Below, in pieces: positions 1 through 8,917 of a DNA stretch of 64,000 nucleotides. Location of the stretch: positions 806,001 through 870,000 of the forward strand of contig CAVTXL010000002.1 in assembly GCA_963738665.1 (NCBI GenBank). The letters run 5' to 3'. Source of the stretch: JABDGM01 sp963738665. Lineage in GTDB: Bacteria > Planctomycetota > Planctomycetia > Pirellulales > Lacipirellulaceae. Under the pieces are notes generated by a model. The model searched no databases, was not told where the DNA came from, and saw nothing but the letters and a program-made list of their open reading frames with translations. A program made the translations under genes and the position numbers. How positions within the stretch are numbered: position 1 is the stretch's first letter; every line of letters begins with the position of its first letter.

Positions 1-1667
1 CCGGAGATTGGCAGCGTCGTTTCACAAGAAATCGACATCGACATCAACGGCAATTTTGTATGGGACCCGGCCAATGCCCAGATCGGCAACGACACGCACA
101 ACGTCGACTTAAATTTCGAGTTGCCGGCGTATCAAAACGGCGTGCCGATCTCCGGCAACCTCAGCCCGCACGACCTGGTGGTCGTCGGTCGCTTCACTCC
201 GCGAAATGCCGAAGTGCTGCCAGTGCGTCTATTCGACCAACTAGCCTCGTACGGCAACTACAACGGCACATTCCGCTGGCTGATCGATTTCGACAGCGAT
301 GGTGCCGTCTACGGCAACGGCGACCCCGACGGAGTGAACGATTTGATCCAAAATCAAGGGCCAATCGCCGGCTTTGACATCGCGGGCGCGATTCCGGTCG
401 CGGGCGACTTCGACCGCAACCCGGCCAACGGCGACGAGATCGGTCTCTACAACGCCGGCCAGTGGGCGATCGACACGAACCACAACTACATTATCGATCG
501 CGTAATCGGTAGCAGCTTGCTGGGCGCGCCGATTGTCGGCGACTTCGACGGCAACGGCCACGATGATTTGGCCGTGTTCAACAACAACCAGTTCTTCTTC
601 GATCTGACGTTTAACCCGCTCGTCGACAACTTCGCATCGAGCCAGGCGGTGCTGACGTGGGGTTTCCCCGGCGTGCTCGATCGGCCCATCGCAGCCGATA
701 TGGACCAGGACGGGATCGACGACATCGGCCTATGGGTGCCGGGGGACGGGGCGAGCGTGCCGCGCGAGACGGCCGGCTGGCGATTCCTGGTGTCAAATGA
801 CTTTTCGGCGCCCGGCGTGCCGGCAGTGCACACGCCCTTTACGATCGCCCGGCTGAATCACCCGTTTTCACCGGCGCCCTTCGGCCACGATATCTTCGCC
901 GAGTTCGGCGATGAGCTGGCGCTGCCGATCGTCGGCAACTTCGATCCGCCGGCGGCGGCCGCGGCGGCTTCGCAGCCGTTGCCGGGCGACTACGACCAAA
1001 ACGGAAGCGTTGAGCAAGCGGACTACAACGTGTGGAAGACGACTTTCGGATCGACGACCAACCTGTCGGCAGACGGCAACGGCGACGGCCGAGTCGATTC
1101 GGCCGATTACACGGTGTGGCGGAACCACTTGGGGCAACCGGCCGCCGCCGCCAGTGGCTCCTCACTATCGGAAGGCGCAACTCGAATGCAGAAAACGCTT
1201 TGCTGGCCGAACCCGTTTCGGCGCCGCAATTTGTATCGATGAACGAGACGGCCGCCTCAGCGCCGCTGGCCCTAACGGCCCCGGCCCCTAGCAACGATGG
1301 CCGCCTTGCGGCGGTGCCGTCGCCGGTGTCTGCCAGCGCCAGCGCCGACTCCGCATTGCGGGCGGCCTGGCAGCGCGGAGTATTTGCGGCCGGTCGCCCG
1401 CTGCCGGTTGGAGTGATGCACGCGCGAGTACCGGCGCCTCATTCCTGGTTGGAGCGAGCCGTGATGGCCGACCGCGTGTTTCACCTGTGGCAAGCCGACC
1501 GTATCGAGCAGGGCGAAAACGACTCTTCTTTCTCCGTGCCACGAGCGCGTATTGACGAGCCGTCGGCAACCAGTGCGGAGCTTGCCTCGGCGTTGAGCGT
1601 CGACACCGCTATGGACGATTATTTCGCCGATCGGCTACAAGCGATGCGGCCGATCAAGCTCGTCTAG
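1..1667 (+). CDS. Secreted FG-GAP/dockerin-type protein, 5' truncated and frameshifted
   Basis: The reading frame is open from base 1, so the N-terminus lies outside the window. Residues encoded at about 360-930 contain repeated VGDFDxNGxDDLAVF-like units typical of FG-GAP/VCBS beta-propeller blades. They are followed at about 985-1130 by two dockerin-like EF-hand loops (DYDQNGSVEQADY and DGNGDGRVDSADY, each ending in VW). The frame then stops at 1242. The -1 frame carries a sensible acidic tail (from about NAENALLAEP) to a stop at 1667, which resembles the extra C-terminal tail of many planctomycete dockerin-like proteins. I infer one gene with a 1-base deletion (or 2-base insertion) near 1175-1200, just after the second EF-hand. 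It is probably secreted or cell-surface associated, and its ligand is unknown. The call is confident for family and moderate for the joined tail. Confidence 0.8.
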
Positions 1668-2169
1668 ACGCTTGTCGGCTAACGGCCGAGAGCCGACAGC
1701 CGACAGCCATTCACTAAGAGATTTCTGCTCGCACCAACCTAGCATAAACAGTGGCCGATTCCAACAAAACTCTGGCGAAGCCCCACTTCGCAATATCGGC
1801 CGCGAAATTCCAATTTTTCCCTCGGCCAACGGCCGCGCGGCGGCCCGGGCCGCCGCGGTGGGTTGGGTAATTGCGGCCGCACAGGGTTTTCTTAAGCGGG
1901 CTCAGCGGTCCCCCGTTTGGCGAAAAACGGCCGGACACTTTCCCCAATGGGACAAATAGGTCTGCCTACGATTTAGGCAGCGAGGGGCCGCCTGTTTCTT
2001 GGGCAGGGCCTGCTGCGAGATAGGCACGCTAGTGTTGCTAGCGTAAGTGCATGCACTGCAAGGAGATGCATGATTGCACTTGTCGCATTTAGAAAATGCT
2101 CCTACAAGCGGGGCCGAATTGTGGGCCTCTAGCCCTCCCGTTCCGCACGACCTGGAAGGAGACATTGCC
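1668..2169. other. Intergenic region with large palindrome and possible leader peptide
   Basis: There is no convincing long gene here. A perfect 22-bp GC palindrome lies at 1836-1857. An AAGGAG at 2060-2065 precedes a 20-codon open frame (ATG 2070, stop near 2130) that could be a leader peptide for the next gene, but nothing else supports it. Confidence 0.4.
1836..1857. repeat. Perfect 22-bp GC palindrome
   Basis: The two half sites of 11 bases around the CCCGGG at 1844-1849 are exactly complementary. There is no T-run on either side, so it is not an obvious terminator. It is one of many GC palindromes scattered through the window. Confidence 0.6.
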
Positions 2170-2715
2170 GTGCTAACGCAATCGACGGAAAAGTACCAGC
2201 AAATCTTTCAATCTGCCCGCCAGCTCTACGAGTCTGAGCCGGATTGGGTGACGTTCTTCCGTGAAGTCCTGGGCGTGGACGGCGTGGTCCGCCGCACATT
2301 CACCCGGCTGGAGGAACTGACGGCGTTCGAAAAGAGTCCGGAGTTCGACCAGATCCAGAAGTGGCTGGTCAAACTCCGCGAGCAAAAGAACGCCACCGAC
2401 ACCGAAAGCGAGCCGACCCGGGTGATCACGGTCCGGCTGCCGAAGAGCATGCATGAATACTTGCGGACCGAGGCCCACGACCTGCGGACCAGCATGAACA
2501 AGCTCTGCATCTCGAAGCTGCTGCAGGTGATTGAGCAGGACCTGATTCCGACCGAGCGGACCGGCGGCAGCACGCCGGCCCGCAAGCCGCTCGCCACGGC
2601 CCAGCCGCTCGCGCCGCCCCACCACCAGCCGCACCAGCCGCAGCCAGCGGTGGGCGCCGGCTACGGCGGCAGCATCGGCAGCACGATGCCGTTCAAGAGC
2701 GCGGTTGGGTTCTAA
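2170..2715 (+). CDS. Small conserved-type protein with RHH-like segment
   Basis: I choose the GTG at 2170 because GGAAGGA sits nine bases upstream; an open frame extends further back to 2074 but without such a site. The product is about 181 aa. Residues 1-75 are helical and charged. A segment at about 80-125 (VITVRLPKSMHEYLRTEAHD and following helices) resembles a ribbon-helix-helix/HicB-type DNA-binding fold, with the RVITVRLPKSMHEYL strand-helix pattern. The C-terminus is Pro/Gln/Gly-rich and probably disordered. It stands alone and ends 80 bases before a strong terminator. I do not recognise a named family. A DNA-binding or regulatory role is inference from the RHH-like pattern only. Confidence 0.65.
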   Translation: MLTQSTEKYQQIFQSARQLYESEPDWVTFFREVLGVDGVVRRTFTRLEELTAFEKSPEFDQIQKWLVKLREQKNATDTESEPTRVITVRLPKSMHEYLRTEAHDLRTSMNKLCISKLLQVIEQDLIPTERTGGSTPARKPLATAQPLAPPHHQPHQPQPAVGAGYGGSIGSTMPFKSAVGF

Positions 2716-2798
2716 AAGCCCGCAGCGTGCGGGGTCGGGAGACCCGCGCACAACCGGCCCGCAGCGGCAGCAAGGCAACCAGAGGCGAAAAACTCATC

Positions 2799-2828
2799 GC
2801 CCCGGCGAAATCGCCGGGGCGTTTTTTT
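2799..2828 (+). terminator. Rho-independent terminator
   Basis: A 10-bp GC-rich stem (2799-2808 with 2811-2820, loop AA) is followed directly by G and seven T residues. It ends the transcript of the gene at 2170-2715. Confidence 0.9.
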
Positions 2829-3157
2829 GTTGCTGGATGCTGGAGGCTGGTTGCTGGATGCTGGGAAATTGCCAATTGCAAATTGAGCATTGGAAATTGG
2901 AGGGCACGGGGCAGGAGGGAGCAGGGGAGCAGGGGCAGGGAGAGTGCAGCCAGATTGGGCTGGGGGGTGCCTGGTTTTTGTACAGGCGTACAGATCTGGC
3001 CGGTGCGCGGTTTGGCAGCACTCGCGAAATTCCAAGAGAAAAATTTTCAGTTCGCGATGAATTATGCGAAGCAGCGCGCGATGAATTACGCGAAGTAGCC
3101 CTTGGGAAAGTTTAGTTGGAATCGGCCACGAAATATGCTAGGCTGGTGCGAGCAGAA

Positions 3158-3262
3158 AGCTCTTAGTGGTTGGCGGTTGGCTTTCAGCTTTCAGCTTTCG
3201 GCTTTCAGCTTTCAGCCAGAGAAGATTTTTGTTCGGCTGTTAGCTATTAGCTCTTAGCCAGA
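3158..3262. repeat. Short-period TTAGC/TTTCAGC repeat array
   Basis: Five- to seven-base units of the form (GC)TTTCAGC and (GC)TNTTAGC run almost without interruption. Related arrays lie at 3463-3524 and, strikingly, inside RNase P RNA at 30043-30134, where they form a hairpin. Confidence 0.7.
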
Positions 3263-3531
3263 CAAGCGGTTGGTCTTTTGCTCTCTCGTGATGGCTGCGC
3301 TGCCACTGGACCCAGGCAGAGCTGTCAGCCATCAGCTTTCGGCCGCCAGCCAGAAAAAAATCGATCATTGGCGGCGCAGGCTTTATGAGTCCACCGTCGC
3401 TCTGCTGCTCTTCGGCACTTCTGCGCGGCGCCGTGAAGTTTTCTAACCGCGCGAGAGAGCTGTTGGCCGTTAGCTAAACCAAGTTCGCTCTGCTGTTGGC
3501 TGTTAGCTGTTAGCCATTAGCTAGACTGCGG

Positions 3532-3768
3532 GTGATTTGCTCCGGCACGGGCGGCTTCGATGACAACATCAGCGAGCCGCAAATTCTGGATGACGGCGCG
3601 GTGCTGGCCATCGGCCGCAAGAACAACGTGAGCGGAATCCATCACTTCACCGCCCTGAGACAATCGACGCCCATTGTTGAAGCCGCGCCCTCGACGCAAC
3701 TGAACGGCAAATTCGACGCGAACCGGTTCGGCACGCTGGCGTTCACCGTGCGGCGACGGGCGCGGTGA
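3532..3768 (+). pseudogene. Possible fragment of a secreted-type gene
   Basis: An open frame with protein-like composition (GGFDDNISEPQILDDG...) ends at 3768. There is no ribosome binding site, no clear start and no family I recognise. The text is bordered by repeat arrays on the left, so it may be the 3' end of a decayed gene. The reverse strand is also open here, so this is weak. Confidence 0.2.
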
Positions 3769-3912
3769 GTGGAATGGCGGCTGAAAGCAGTTATGCGCCG
3801 TTTGACAACCAATCAAAAAAAACTGGACGCTAGCGCGTGCCGGCGGATAATATCAGCCGCCGGGCGCTAGCCCCTGGTTTTGATGCGGCTGTGGGCGATT
3901 AGCTAGCGGACA

Positions 3913-4002
3913 GGGGGCAGCGGGGACAGTAAAACTTTGAGTTTTGCGCGAAAGGTGAGTACCGCGGCAGACATTCAAAATGTGGGTGTCCCCCGTTGCT
4001 CC
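3913..4002. repeat. 90-bp dispersed MITE-like element, copy 1
   Basis: This element is nearly identical over its whole 90 bases to 10002-10091. The ends form an imperfect inverted repeat of about 28 bases (left GGGCAGCGGGGACAGTAAAA, right matching its complement with a few changes). It encodes nothing. Its size and ends resemble a small non-autonomous element. Confidence 0.7.
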
Positions 4003-4343
4003 CCTCCCCCGTTGCTCCCCTCTTCATCGCTGCGTTTGTGTCCGAGCCGACGAGTGTGTTGCTGGCGCTATCGGCGAGCGGCGGTGCTGAATGGAATGGT
4101 GGCGGTGGCTGGATACTGGAGGCAGGCTTTCCGCGACGGCGGATCTGCGACTGGATGCGAGTTGTAGCTCGGCCCGCGGTTCGGTTGATCTTTTCTCAAC
4201 GGCGGCCAACGTTCTCGCCGCCGGGTAACTTTCTCGCCGGCAGCAGGTCAGGCTGGACTTGGCAATTCGATTAGTTATTAGAGTGGAATTTGGCGAAGAG
4301 GTTGCGCGAAGAAGCGCTCGAGCGCGCGATTTTTGTGGGCTGC

Positions 4344-4718
4344 TTACGAACGTTCGTCCGCAGTTTCATCGCCTTCCGAATCGAAGTGCGTGGCGGTTTG
4401 CGATTCGGCGTGTTCTTCGTCGTCGTCGAATCCGGGGAGAAGGTAACGGCTCTCTCCGCCGAGTGACTTTCGCCATTCCGCGGGCACGTCCAGCGCCCCC
4501 ATCGCCCGCAACTGATCGACGCTAATCAATCCTCCGCTGAACTCTCCCCGTCGGCGTGCCGCCTCGAATTCGCGCCGCCACTCGGTGGGGTCGTAATTTG
4601 ACGGCTCTCCCGGGGGATACCAGGCTTGCGTCTCCTCATCCCAGATAAAGTCGTCCGGGGTGGTCTTCAACCGAGGTGGTTCGCTGCTATTGGGAGAAAT
4701 CGAAGGTTGGTCCTGCAC
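4344..4718 (-). CDS. Acidic conserved-type hypothetical protein downstream of ISP gene
   Basis: The GTG start at 4718 has a GGAGG six bases upstream, and it overlaps the last codons of the type ISP fragment (stop at 4687). The two are therefore in a classic translationally coupled arrangement. The 124-aa product has the conserved-looking stretch IWDEETQAWYPPGEPSNYDP, a middle part rich in Arg/Glu and a very acidic tail. No catalytic motif is visible. Because it is coupled to a restriction-modification gene it may have served that system, but this is inference. It remains intact although its upstream partner is reduced to a fragment. Confidence 0.65.
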   Translation of the reverse strand: MQDQPSISPNSSEPPRLKTTPDDFIWDEETQAWYPPGEPSNYDPTEWRREFEAARRRGEFSGGLISVDQLRAMGALDVPAEWRKSLGGESRYLLPGFDDDEEHAESQTATHFDSEGDETADERS

Positions 4719-4962
4719 AGATCGCCTCCAGCAGTTGCGCCTGGTCTGGCTCGCTTTGGACGAGCAGCGCCAGGACGTTCAGGACATTGAGCAGTTCGGT
4801 CGTATACTCGGCCAGCCAGTGGTCAGGCTGAATGTCGCCGAGCTTCGACGGCGGCCGGCGGTCGCCGATGATCGGCCGTTCCCTATTTTTCTTACGGTAG
4901 CTGAACAACCTGCGACCGCGAGTCGGATTCCATGCCGCGGCTAATTGTAATGCATAAGGCAT
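4687..4962 (-). pseudogene. C-terminal fragment of a type ISP restriction-modification enzyme
   Basis: The 91 residues match the extreme C-terminus I know from type ISP-like fused methylase/nucleases: FSYRKKNRERPIIGDRRPPS, then QPDHWLAEYTTELLNVLNVL and a closing LLEAICAGP. The rest of the protein is absent upstream; the frame closes at about 5026. The matching N-terminal fragment of such a protein lies 4 kb away on the same strand and in the right order (8897-9329). The ~800 or more residues between (helicase/methylase core) are gone and are replaced by the plus-strand QueC operon. As it stands it cannot be functional. Confidence 0.8.
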
Positions 4963-5057
4963 TGGTACAGAAAGGGTTACCGCCTGTTTTCTGCTTCGAC
5001 TACTACCAGCCCTCAGGCGATTATTTTACATTAGTTAACAAATAGATATATAACCTA

Positions 5058-5086
5058 TTGACTTTGTAAAACTCTTGGCCGATAAT
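5058..5086 (+). promoter_or_regulatory. Sigma-70-type promoter of the QueC-like operon
   Basis: TTGACT at 5058-5063 and GATAAT at 5081-5086 are separated by 17 bases, a near-consensus housekeeping promoter in an AT-rich stretch unlike the surrounding GC-rich DNA. Transcription would start near 5093, about 40 bases before the first gene of the operon. Confidence 0.75.
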
Positions 5087-5133
5087 CATGATGCCGGGAT
5101 GGAAGCAGTTTTGCTGGGGAAGCGAGGCCGGTG

Positions 5134-5718
5134 ATGGCAGAAAACGAATCGTTGGACTTGGGTGCTGCTTACGCACAGCGGTGGGACAAAGCATTTCAAG
5201 CAGTTCGCAAAGGCGAACCTTGCGACGAGGTGGCGGCCAAGGTCCGCAGAGCTCTTTACGGTGGTATCAACAAGGCACGGAAGCAGTTCCGTGAACAGGG
5301 CGATTCGCTTGCCGATTTTCTATCCGCCCGGGGTTCACGACCACAGCTTCGCCAGTTAGTTCGTAAGACGGAAGGCCATCAATACGCCCAACTCCTTGAA
5401 TCATCTGCTCATACCAGCGGTCCCACGGTAGAAGACTGCGTGCATGGCTGGGTTGAAGCGATCCTCGATTGCGTAATCGAGCAGATCTGTCATCGAGTTG
5501 CGGGTACGGAGAACTGGCCCACGTTTTTTGACGTGAAGGAGTTCACGGACTCAGTTCGCCAAACTCTCGCCAGTGACGTTAACCGCATGGTTACGAAGCT
5601 CGCCGAAGACCCGAACTGCCGTTTGACGGCAAAACGTCGAGACGCAACGGGTGCATCGCACAATGGTCTTACCGAGGAATTGCTCGACACGTCCCTTCTC
5701 CGAGATCCTAAGTCATGA
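5134..5718 (+). CDS. Unknown partner protein of QueC-like enzyme
   Basis: This is a 194-aa protein of no family I recognise. The ATG at 5134 follows a GAGG at about 5124; a GTG at 5131 is an alternative. The protein looks mostly helical. Residues 10-75 are basic (KVRRALYGGINKARKQF) and residues 95-160 contain a hydrophobic helix pair (VHGWVEAILDCVIEQICHRV). Its TGA overlaps the ATG of the QueC-like gene as ATGA, so the two are translated as a coupled pair. Position immediately before a QatC-like enzyme recalls QatB, the substrate/partner gene before qatC in Qat defence operons. I see no clear sequence similarity, so a partner or target role is inference. Confidence 0.7.
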   Translation: MAENESLDLGAAYAQRWDKAFQAVRKGEPCDEVAAKVRRALYGGINKARKQFREQGDSLADFLSARGSRPQLRQLVRKTEGHQYAQLLESSAHTSGPTVEDCVHGWVEAILDCVIEQICHRVAGTENWPTFFDVKEFTDSVRQTLASDVNRMVTKLAEDPNCRLTAKRRDATGASHNGLTEELLDTSLLRDPKS

Positions 5719-7127
5719 TCCTTCAACGATTCCCTTTCTGCGTCTCGTTTTGGAGCGGGTCCGAGGACAACGCGGTTGATTTGATCGCAGGAAAACATTT
5801 TCGGTTTGATCTTGATACCCTAAACGCCTTTTGTTTTGAGGATCTTCCAGCGAGGCTCGTCGACTACTTGCGCATTGCTTCCTCAATCTATGTCGTGGAT
5901 CGTCTCGTAAAGCGGCGTCCAAAATCAGGCATGAAGAAGCTGTCTCGGACTATCGGCCTGAAGATCGAAGTGCTAGATCGCGACTTTTGGAACAATTCCG
6001 CAGTGCGTGATGCCATCCATGAAGCAGTCGAATTTGTCAGCGGGGATTTTTGGGATGTTGAGTTTGTCACCGATCGCACTTCGTTTTACCGCTGTCGACG
6101 ATTGTTGGCTAACGCGTACGAGGGTCAATCGCCATTGATTTGCCTTTACAGCGGCGGTCTCGATTCCGTCGCCGGGCTCGCGGCGCGGATCGCGCAATGC
6201 CCTGGCCGTCCGATGATTCCCGTCACTGTCTGGCACCAGCCACGTCAACGGCATCTTGTTCGAGGACAACTTGCGTCGTTTGGATCTCGCTTCAATGCGC
6301 GTATCGATTCGCTAGTTGTAAAGGTAGCTATGAAATGGTCCTCGAAGTGCGAAAGGAGTCGAGAAGAACGGAGCCAACGATGCCGTGCGTTCTTGTTTGC
6401 CACGCTTGGCGCTGTGGCCGCGATCATGCACGGCCAACAAGTCGTCGAGGTTTTCGAGTCTGGTATCGGAGCCATCAACTTGCCGCTGATGTCTGGGATG
6501 ATCGGGGCAAAGACGACCAAGAGCGCTCATCCGAAGTTCTTGCGCCTCATGTCGCGTCTTAGCAGCCTGATATCTGGAAACGATGTCGAGTTTTGCCTGC
6601 CATTCCATGCTCATACCAAAGGAGAACTTGTCTGCAGCTTGAGGGGCAGCGGCTTGGAGCAACTCGCGAATATGTCGGCGTCGTGTATCCATTTTCCTCA
6701 ACGTCATTGCAGGCAGAAGCAGTGCGGCATATGCCCAGCATGCATTTTCCGACGACAGGCATTGATGAGCGCGGGAGTGACCGAACCGGAGAACGCCTAC
6801 GAATACGACTTCTTGGGGTCTGCAAGTGCCGCAAACAACATCTCATCCAAGCGGGTCGAGTTTCTCAAGGCGTTCTTGATGCAAGTGGCGTGGCTAAAGG
6901 ATATCGAGAACGGCAGCCATCTCCCAGCACCTTTGGCCCGGCATCTCATCAGCACCGAAATCTTGGGGCGGGATCAATCGCAAGAAGACGTGATTGAACT
7001 GTTAACGCGCTATCGTAATGAATGGATGGCAGTCGCTTCGGAACACGCGCGGAAGGGTCATAACTGGGCAAGACTCCTCGCAAAGCACGAACCCAGGACG
7101 GAAGGAGCATCGCATGTCTCTGCATGA
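5715..7127 (+). CDS. QatC/QueC-like PP-loop protein, probable defence enzyme
   Basis: The 470-aa protein has an N-terminal domain of about 140 residues, then an ATP-pyrophosphatase PP-loop SGGLDS (146-151). A helix with RSQRCRAFLF and a VFESGIGAINLP strand follow. Near 324-343 is a zinc-type cysteine cluster (C332, C337, C340, C343 in CGICPACIFRR). This order matches QueC (7-cyano-7-deazaguanine synthase) and specifically the longer QatC-like branch found in Qat and in QueC-containing CBASS systems. No other queuosine-pathway gene is nearby, which argues against a housekeeping QueC. It is coupled to the upstream unknown gene (ATGA) and overlaps the downstream XRE gene by 14 bases. Family assignment is good; the exact substrate is unknown. 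Confidence 0.85.
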   Translation: MILQRFPFCVSFWSGSEDNAVDLIAGKHFRFDLDTLNAFCFEDLPARLVDYLRIASSIYVVDRLVKRRPKSGMKKLSRTIGLKIEVLDRDFWNNSAVRDAIHEAVEFVSGDFWDVEFVTDRTSFYRCRRLLANAYEGQSPLICLYSGGLDSVAGLAARIAQCPGRPMIPVTVWHQPRQRHLVRGQLASFGSRFNARIDSLVVKVAMKWSSKCERSREERSQRCRAFLFATLGAVAAIMHGQQVVEVFESGIGAINLPLMSGMIGAKTTKSAHPKFLRLMSRLSSLISGNDVEFCLPFHAHTKGELVCSLRGSGLEQLANMSASCIHFPQRHCRQKQCGICPACIFRRQALMSAGVTEPENAYEYDFLGSASAANNISSKRVEFLKAFLMQVAWLKDIENGSHLPAPLARHLISTEILGRDQSQEDVIELLTRYRNEWMAVASEHARKGHNWARLLAKHEPRTEGASHVSA

Positions 7128-8346
7128 AGCCATTGATCCTCGCATTCTTGGGCAACGAATCGCCGAAGCTCGCAGAGCTCGCGGCAAGACGCAAGAAGAA
7201 GTCGCCGAGTTCCTGGAGTGCAGCCGGCCAACATACATCGCCATTGAGAAAGGGCGAGCGCGCTGCCAAGCCCGACGAGATCATCAAGCTGCGTCGTTTT
7301 TTGGTCGGAAGGTCCACGAACTGGTTCGGCCGACCGAGCCAGTCATTGACCTTCAGCCGCACCTTCGCGCCGCCGCCGAAAAGATGAAGGACCGGCGATG
7401 ATGCCAGACCCTGGGTACCGCCATCGACGAACTTCAGCGACTCGCCGAAGACTACCGGGAGCTGGAAAGGTTGATGAATGCGCCCCTGCGCTGGAACTAT
7501 CCGCCGGAGACTCAAATTGAATCCGCGGCATCGACGCCAGCTGAGTTGGCCGAAGCTGTTGCAGTCCAGGAGCGGCAGCGGCTCGGGCTGGGCGATCAGC
7601 CGGTGATCGAATCTCCGCAGCACGCTGGAATGGGATGTTGGGCTGCGCATCTTCTTACTGGGAACTTCCCTCGGCCATTGCCGGGATGTACGCGTACACG
7701 GCGGACCTTGGCTGCTGCATCCTCGTCAACCGCAAACATCCGCCCGAACGTCGTCGAGTCTCGATGCTCCACGAGTACGGCCATCTCATCGTGGACCGTT
7801 ACAAGCCGGGCATCGACTACCTGATCGTGAAGGGCCGCAAGCCCGCCAACGAGCGCTTTGCCGAGTCGTTCGGGCTGAGCTTCCTGATGCCTGCAAGTTC
7901 GGTTCGCCAGCGATTCCACGACATCGTGACGACCACGGGCGATTTCAAGGGAGCCGATCTCTGCCGCACTGAGCCATTTTTACTTTGTCTCGCGTCGAGG
8001 CGATGGCCCTGCGTTTGGAGCAGCTAGGGCTGATCCAGCAGTGGCAGTTGGCAGATTCTCGAAGGAGTCGAAGTTCTCGCCGCGCGAGGCGGCGGAGATA
8101 CTGAGCTTGCAGCCGCAGCCGATCAACGATGAACCATTCCCCGAACGGTACAAGTATCTCGCCATTGCCGCCTACGAGCGCGGAGAGATCGGTGACAGTG
8201 ATCTCGCCTACTATCTGCGGTGCGATATTGTTCGCGCCCGTGAAATCGCAGCTATCACTTTGTCCAGCCGGGAAGTGGACGCCGCGGGTGAGCCGAGCGC
8301 TTGGCGGCTCGACTTTGCCAAATCGCTTTTGAGCGCTATTCCCTGA
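7114..8346 (+). pseudogene. XRE family/ImmA-IrrE metallopeptidase, multiply frameshifted
   Basis: Reading through several frames gives one continuous protein. It starts at ATG 7114 with an HTH_3 domain (LGQRIAEARRARGKTQEEVAEF, residues 10-60). The middle part is AIDELQRLAEDYRELERLMN. The ImmA/IrrE zinc site MLHEYGHLIVDRY (HExxH) is encoded near 7765, and an intact C-terminal segment runs from 8041 to the stop at 8344-8346. Frame changes are needed near 7265, 7300, 7610-7640 and 7965-8040, plus an in-frame TGA at 7399. XRE-ImmA proteins are protease-controlled repressors of mobile elements and toxin modules. Here it follows the QueC-like gene with overlap and is followed at once by a PIN-like gene. 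It is either a true pseudogene or a region of poor sequence. Confidence 0.75.
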
Positions 8347-8362
8347 TGGACAAGGACTCGTC

Positions 8363-8917
8363 ATGCCGGATGCCGCAATCGACGCCTGTTGCCTCATTGA
8401 CTTGCTGGCCTCGGGGGAAGCCGAGGCGATTCTCCGCTCCAGCGGCTTCACGTGGTAATTGCCCACGGCAGTACAGGCGGAGGTACAGTATCGCCGTCAA
8501 CATGACCCAGAACACCCAGGGCAAACGAAAAACGTTCCCGTCGATTTGTCACCGATGACCGAATCCGGTGTTTTGACCGTTTGCAGTCCACAGACGCTGT
8601 CAGAACTCGACCTATTTACTCAGTATGCGAGGATATTCCGGTCGGACGGTGAAGCAATGTGTTTGGCTATCGCCGCGGAGCGAAAATGGATTGTGGCGAC
8701 GGACGACCGACGCGCGATTCGGATAGCTCAGCAAGCGGGACTAGTCCTGGTGAGCTGTCCGCAACTTGTCAAAGCATGGGCTGATGCAACGTCACCAGAT
8801 AAAGCGTCGCTTCGCCGCGTGCTACACAGTATTCAGGTGCTTGCACAATTCAAGCCGAATCCCACAATGCCGGATTTCAGATGGTGGATAGATCAGCTAG
8901 CCAGCACTGACCGTTGA
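8363..8917 (+). pseudogene. PIN-like protein next to ImmA, with internal stop
   Basis: The frame MPDAAIDACCLIDLLASGEA starts at ATG 8363 and continues in the same frame to the stop at 8917. It is interrupted by a TAA at 8456-8458. The pattern (AAIDACCLIDLL at the start, later GEAMCLAIAAERKWIVATDD) is that of PIN-like nucleases: an early Asp after a beta-strand, a central Glu and a late ATDDR acidic pair. Small PIN proteins encoded directly after XRE-ImmA/IrrE genes are common and look toxin-like. The 3' end overlaps the type ISP N-terminal fragment on the other strand, which fixes the right edge of the inserted block near 8905-8917. Confidence 0.65.

Larger units (their letters stand above)
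2829..4343. other. Gene-poor repeat-rich region
   Basis: This is about 1.5 kb with no gene I can support firmly. It holds low-complexity GCTGGATGCTGG and GGAGCAGGGG runs (2831-2945), arrays of TTAGC/TTCAGC pentamers (3158-3262, 3463-3524), a possible gene scrap at 3532-3768 and one copy of a 90-bp dispersed element (3913-4002). The remainder looks like unconstrained sequence. Confidence 0.6.

Noticed and set aside
3158..3524. CRISPR-like array
   Set aside because: Units are only 5-7 bases, degenerate and without unique spacers of constant length; no cas genes nearby.
5134..7127. Queuosine biosynthesis operon
   Set aside because: No queD, queE, queF, tgt or preQ0 riboswitch near; the QueC-like protein has the extra N-terminal domain of the QatC type.
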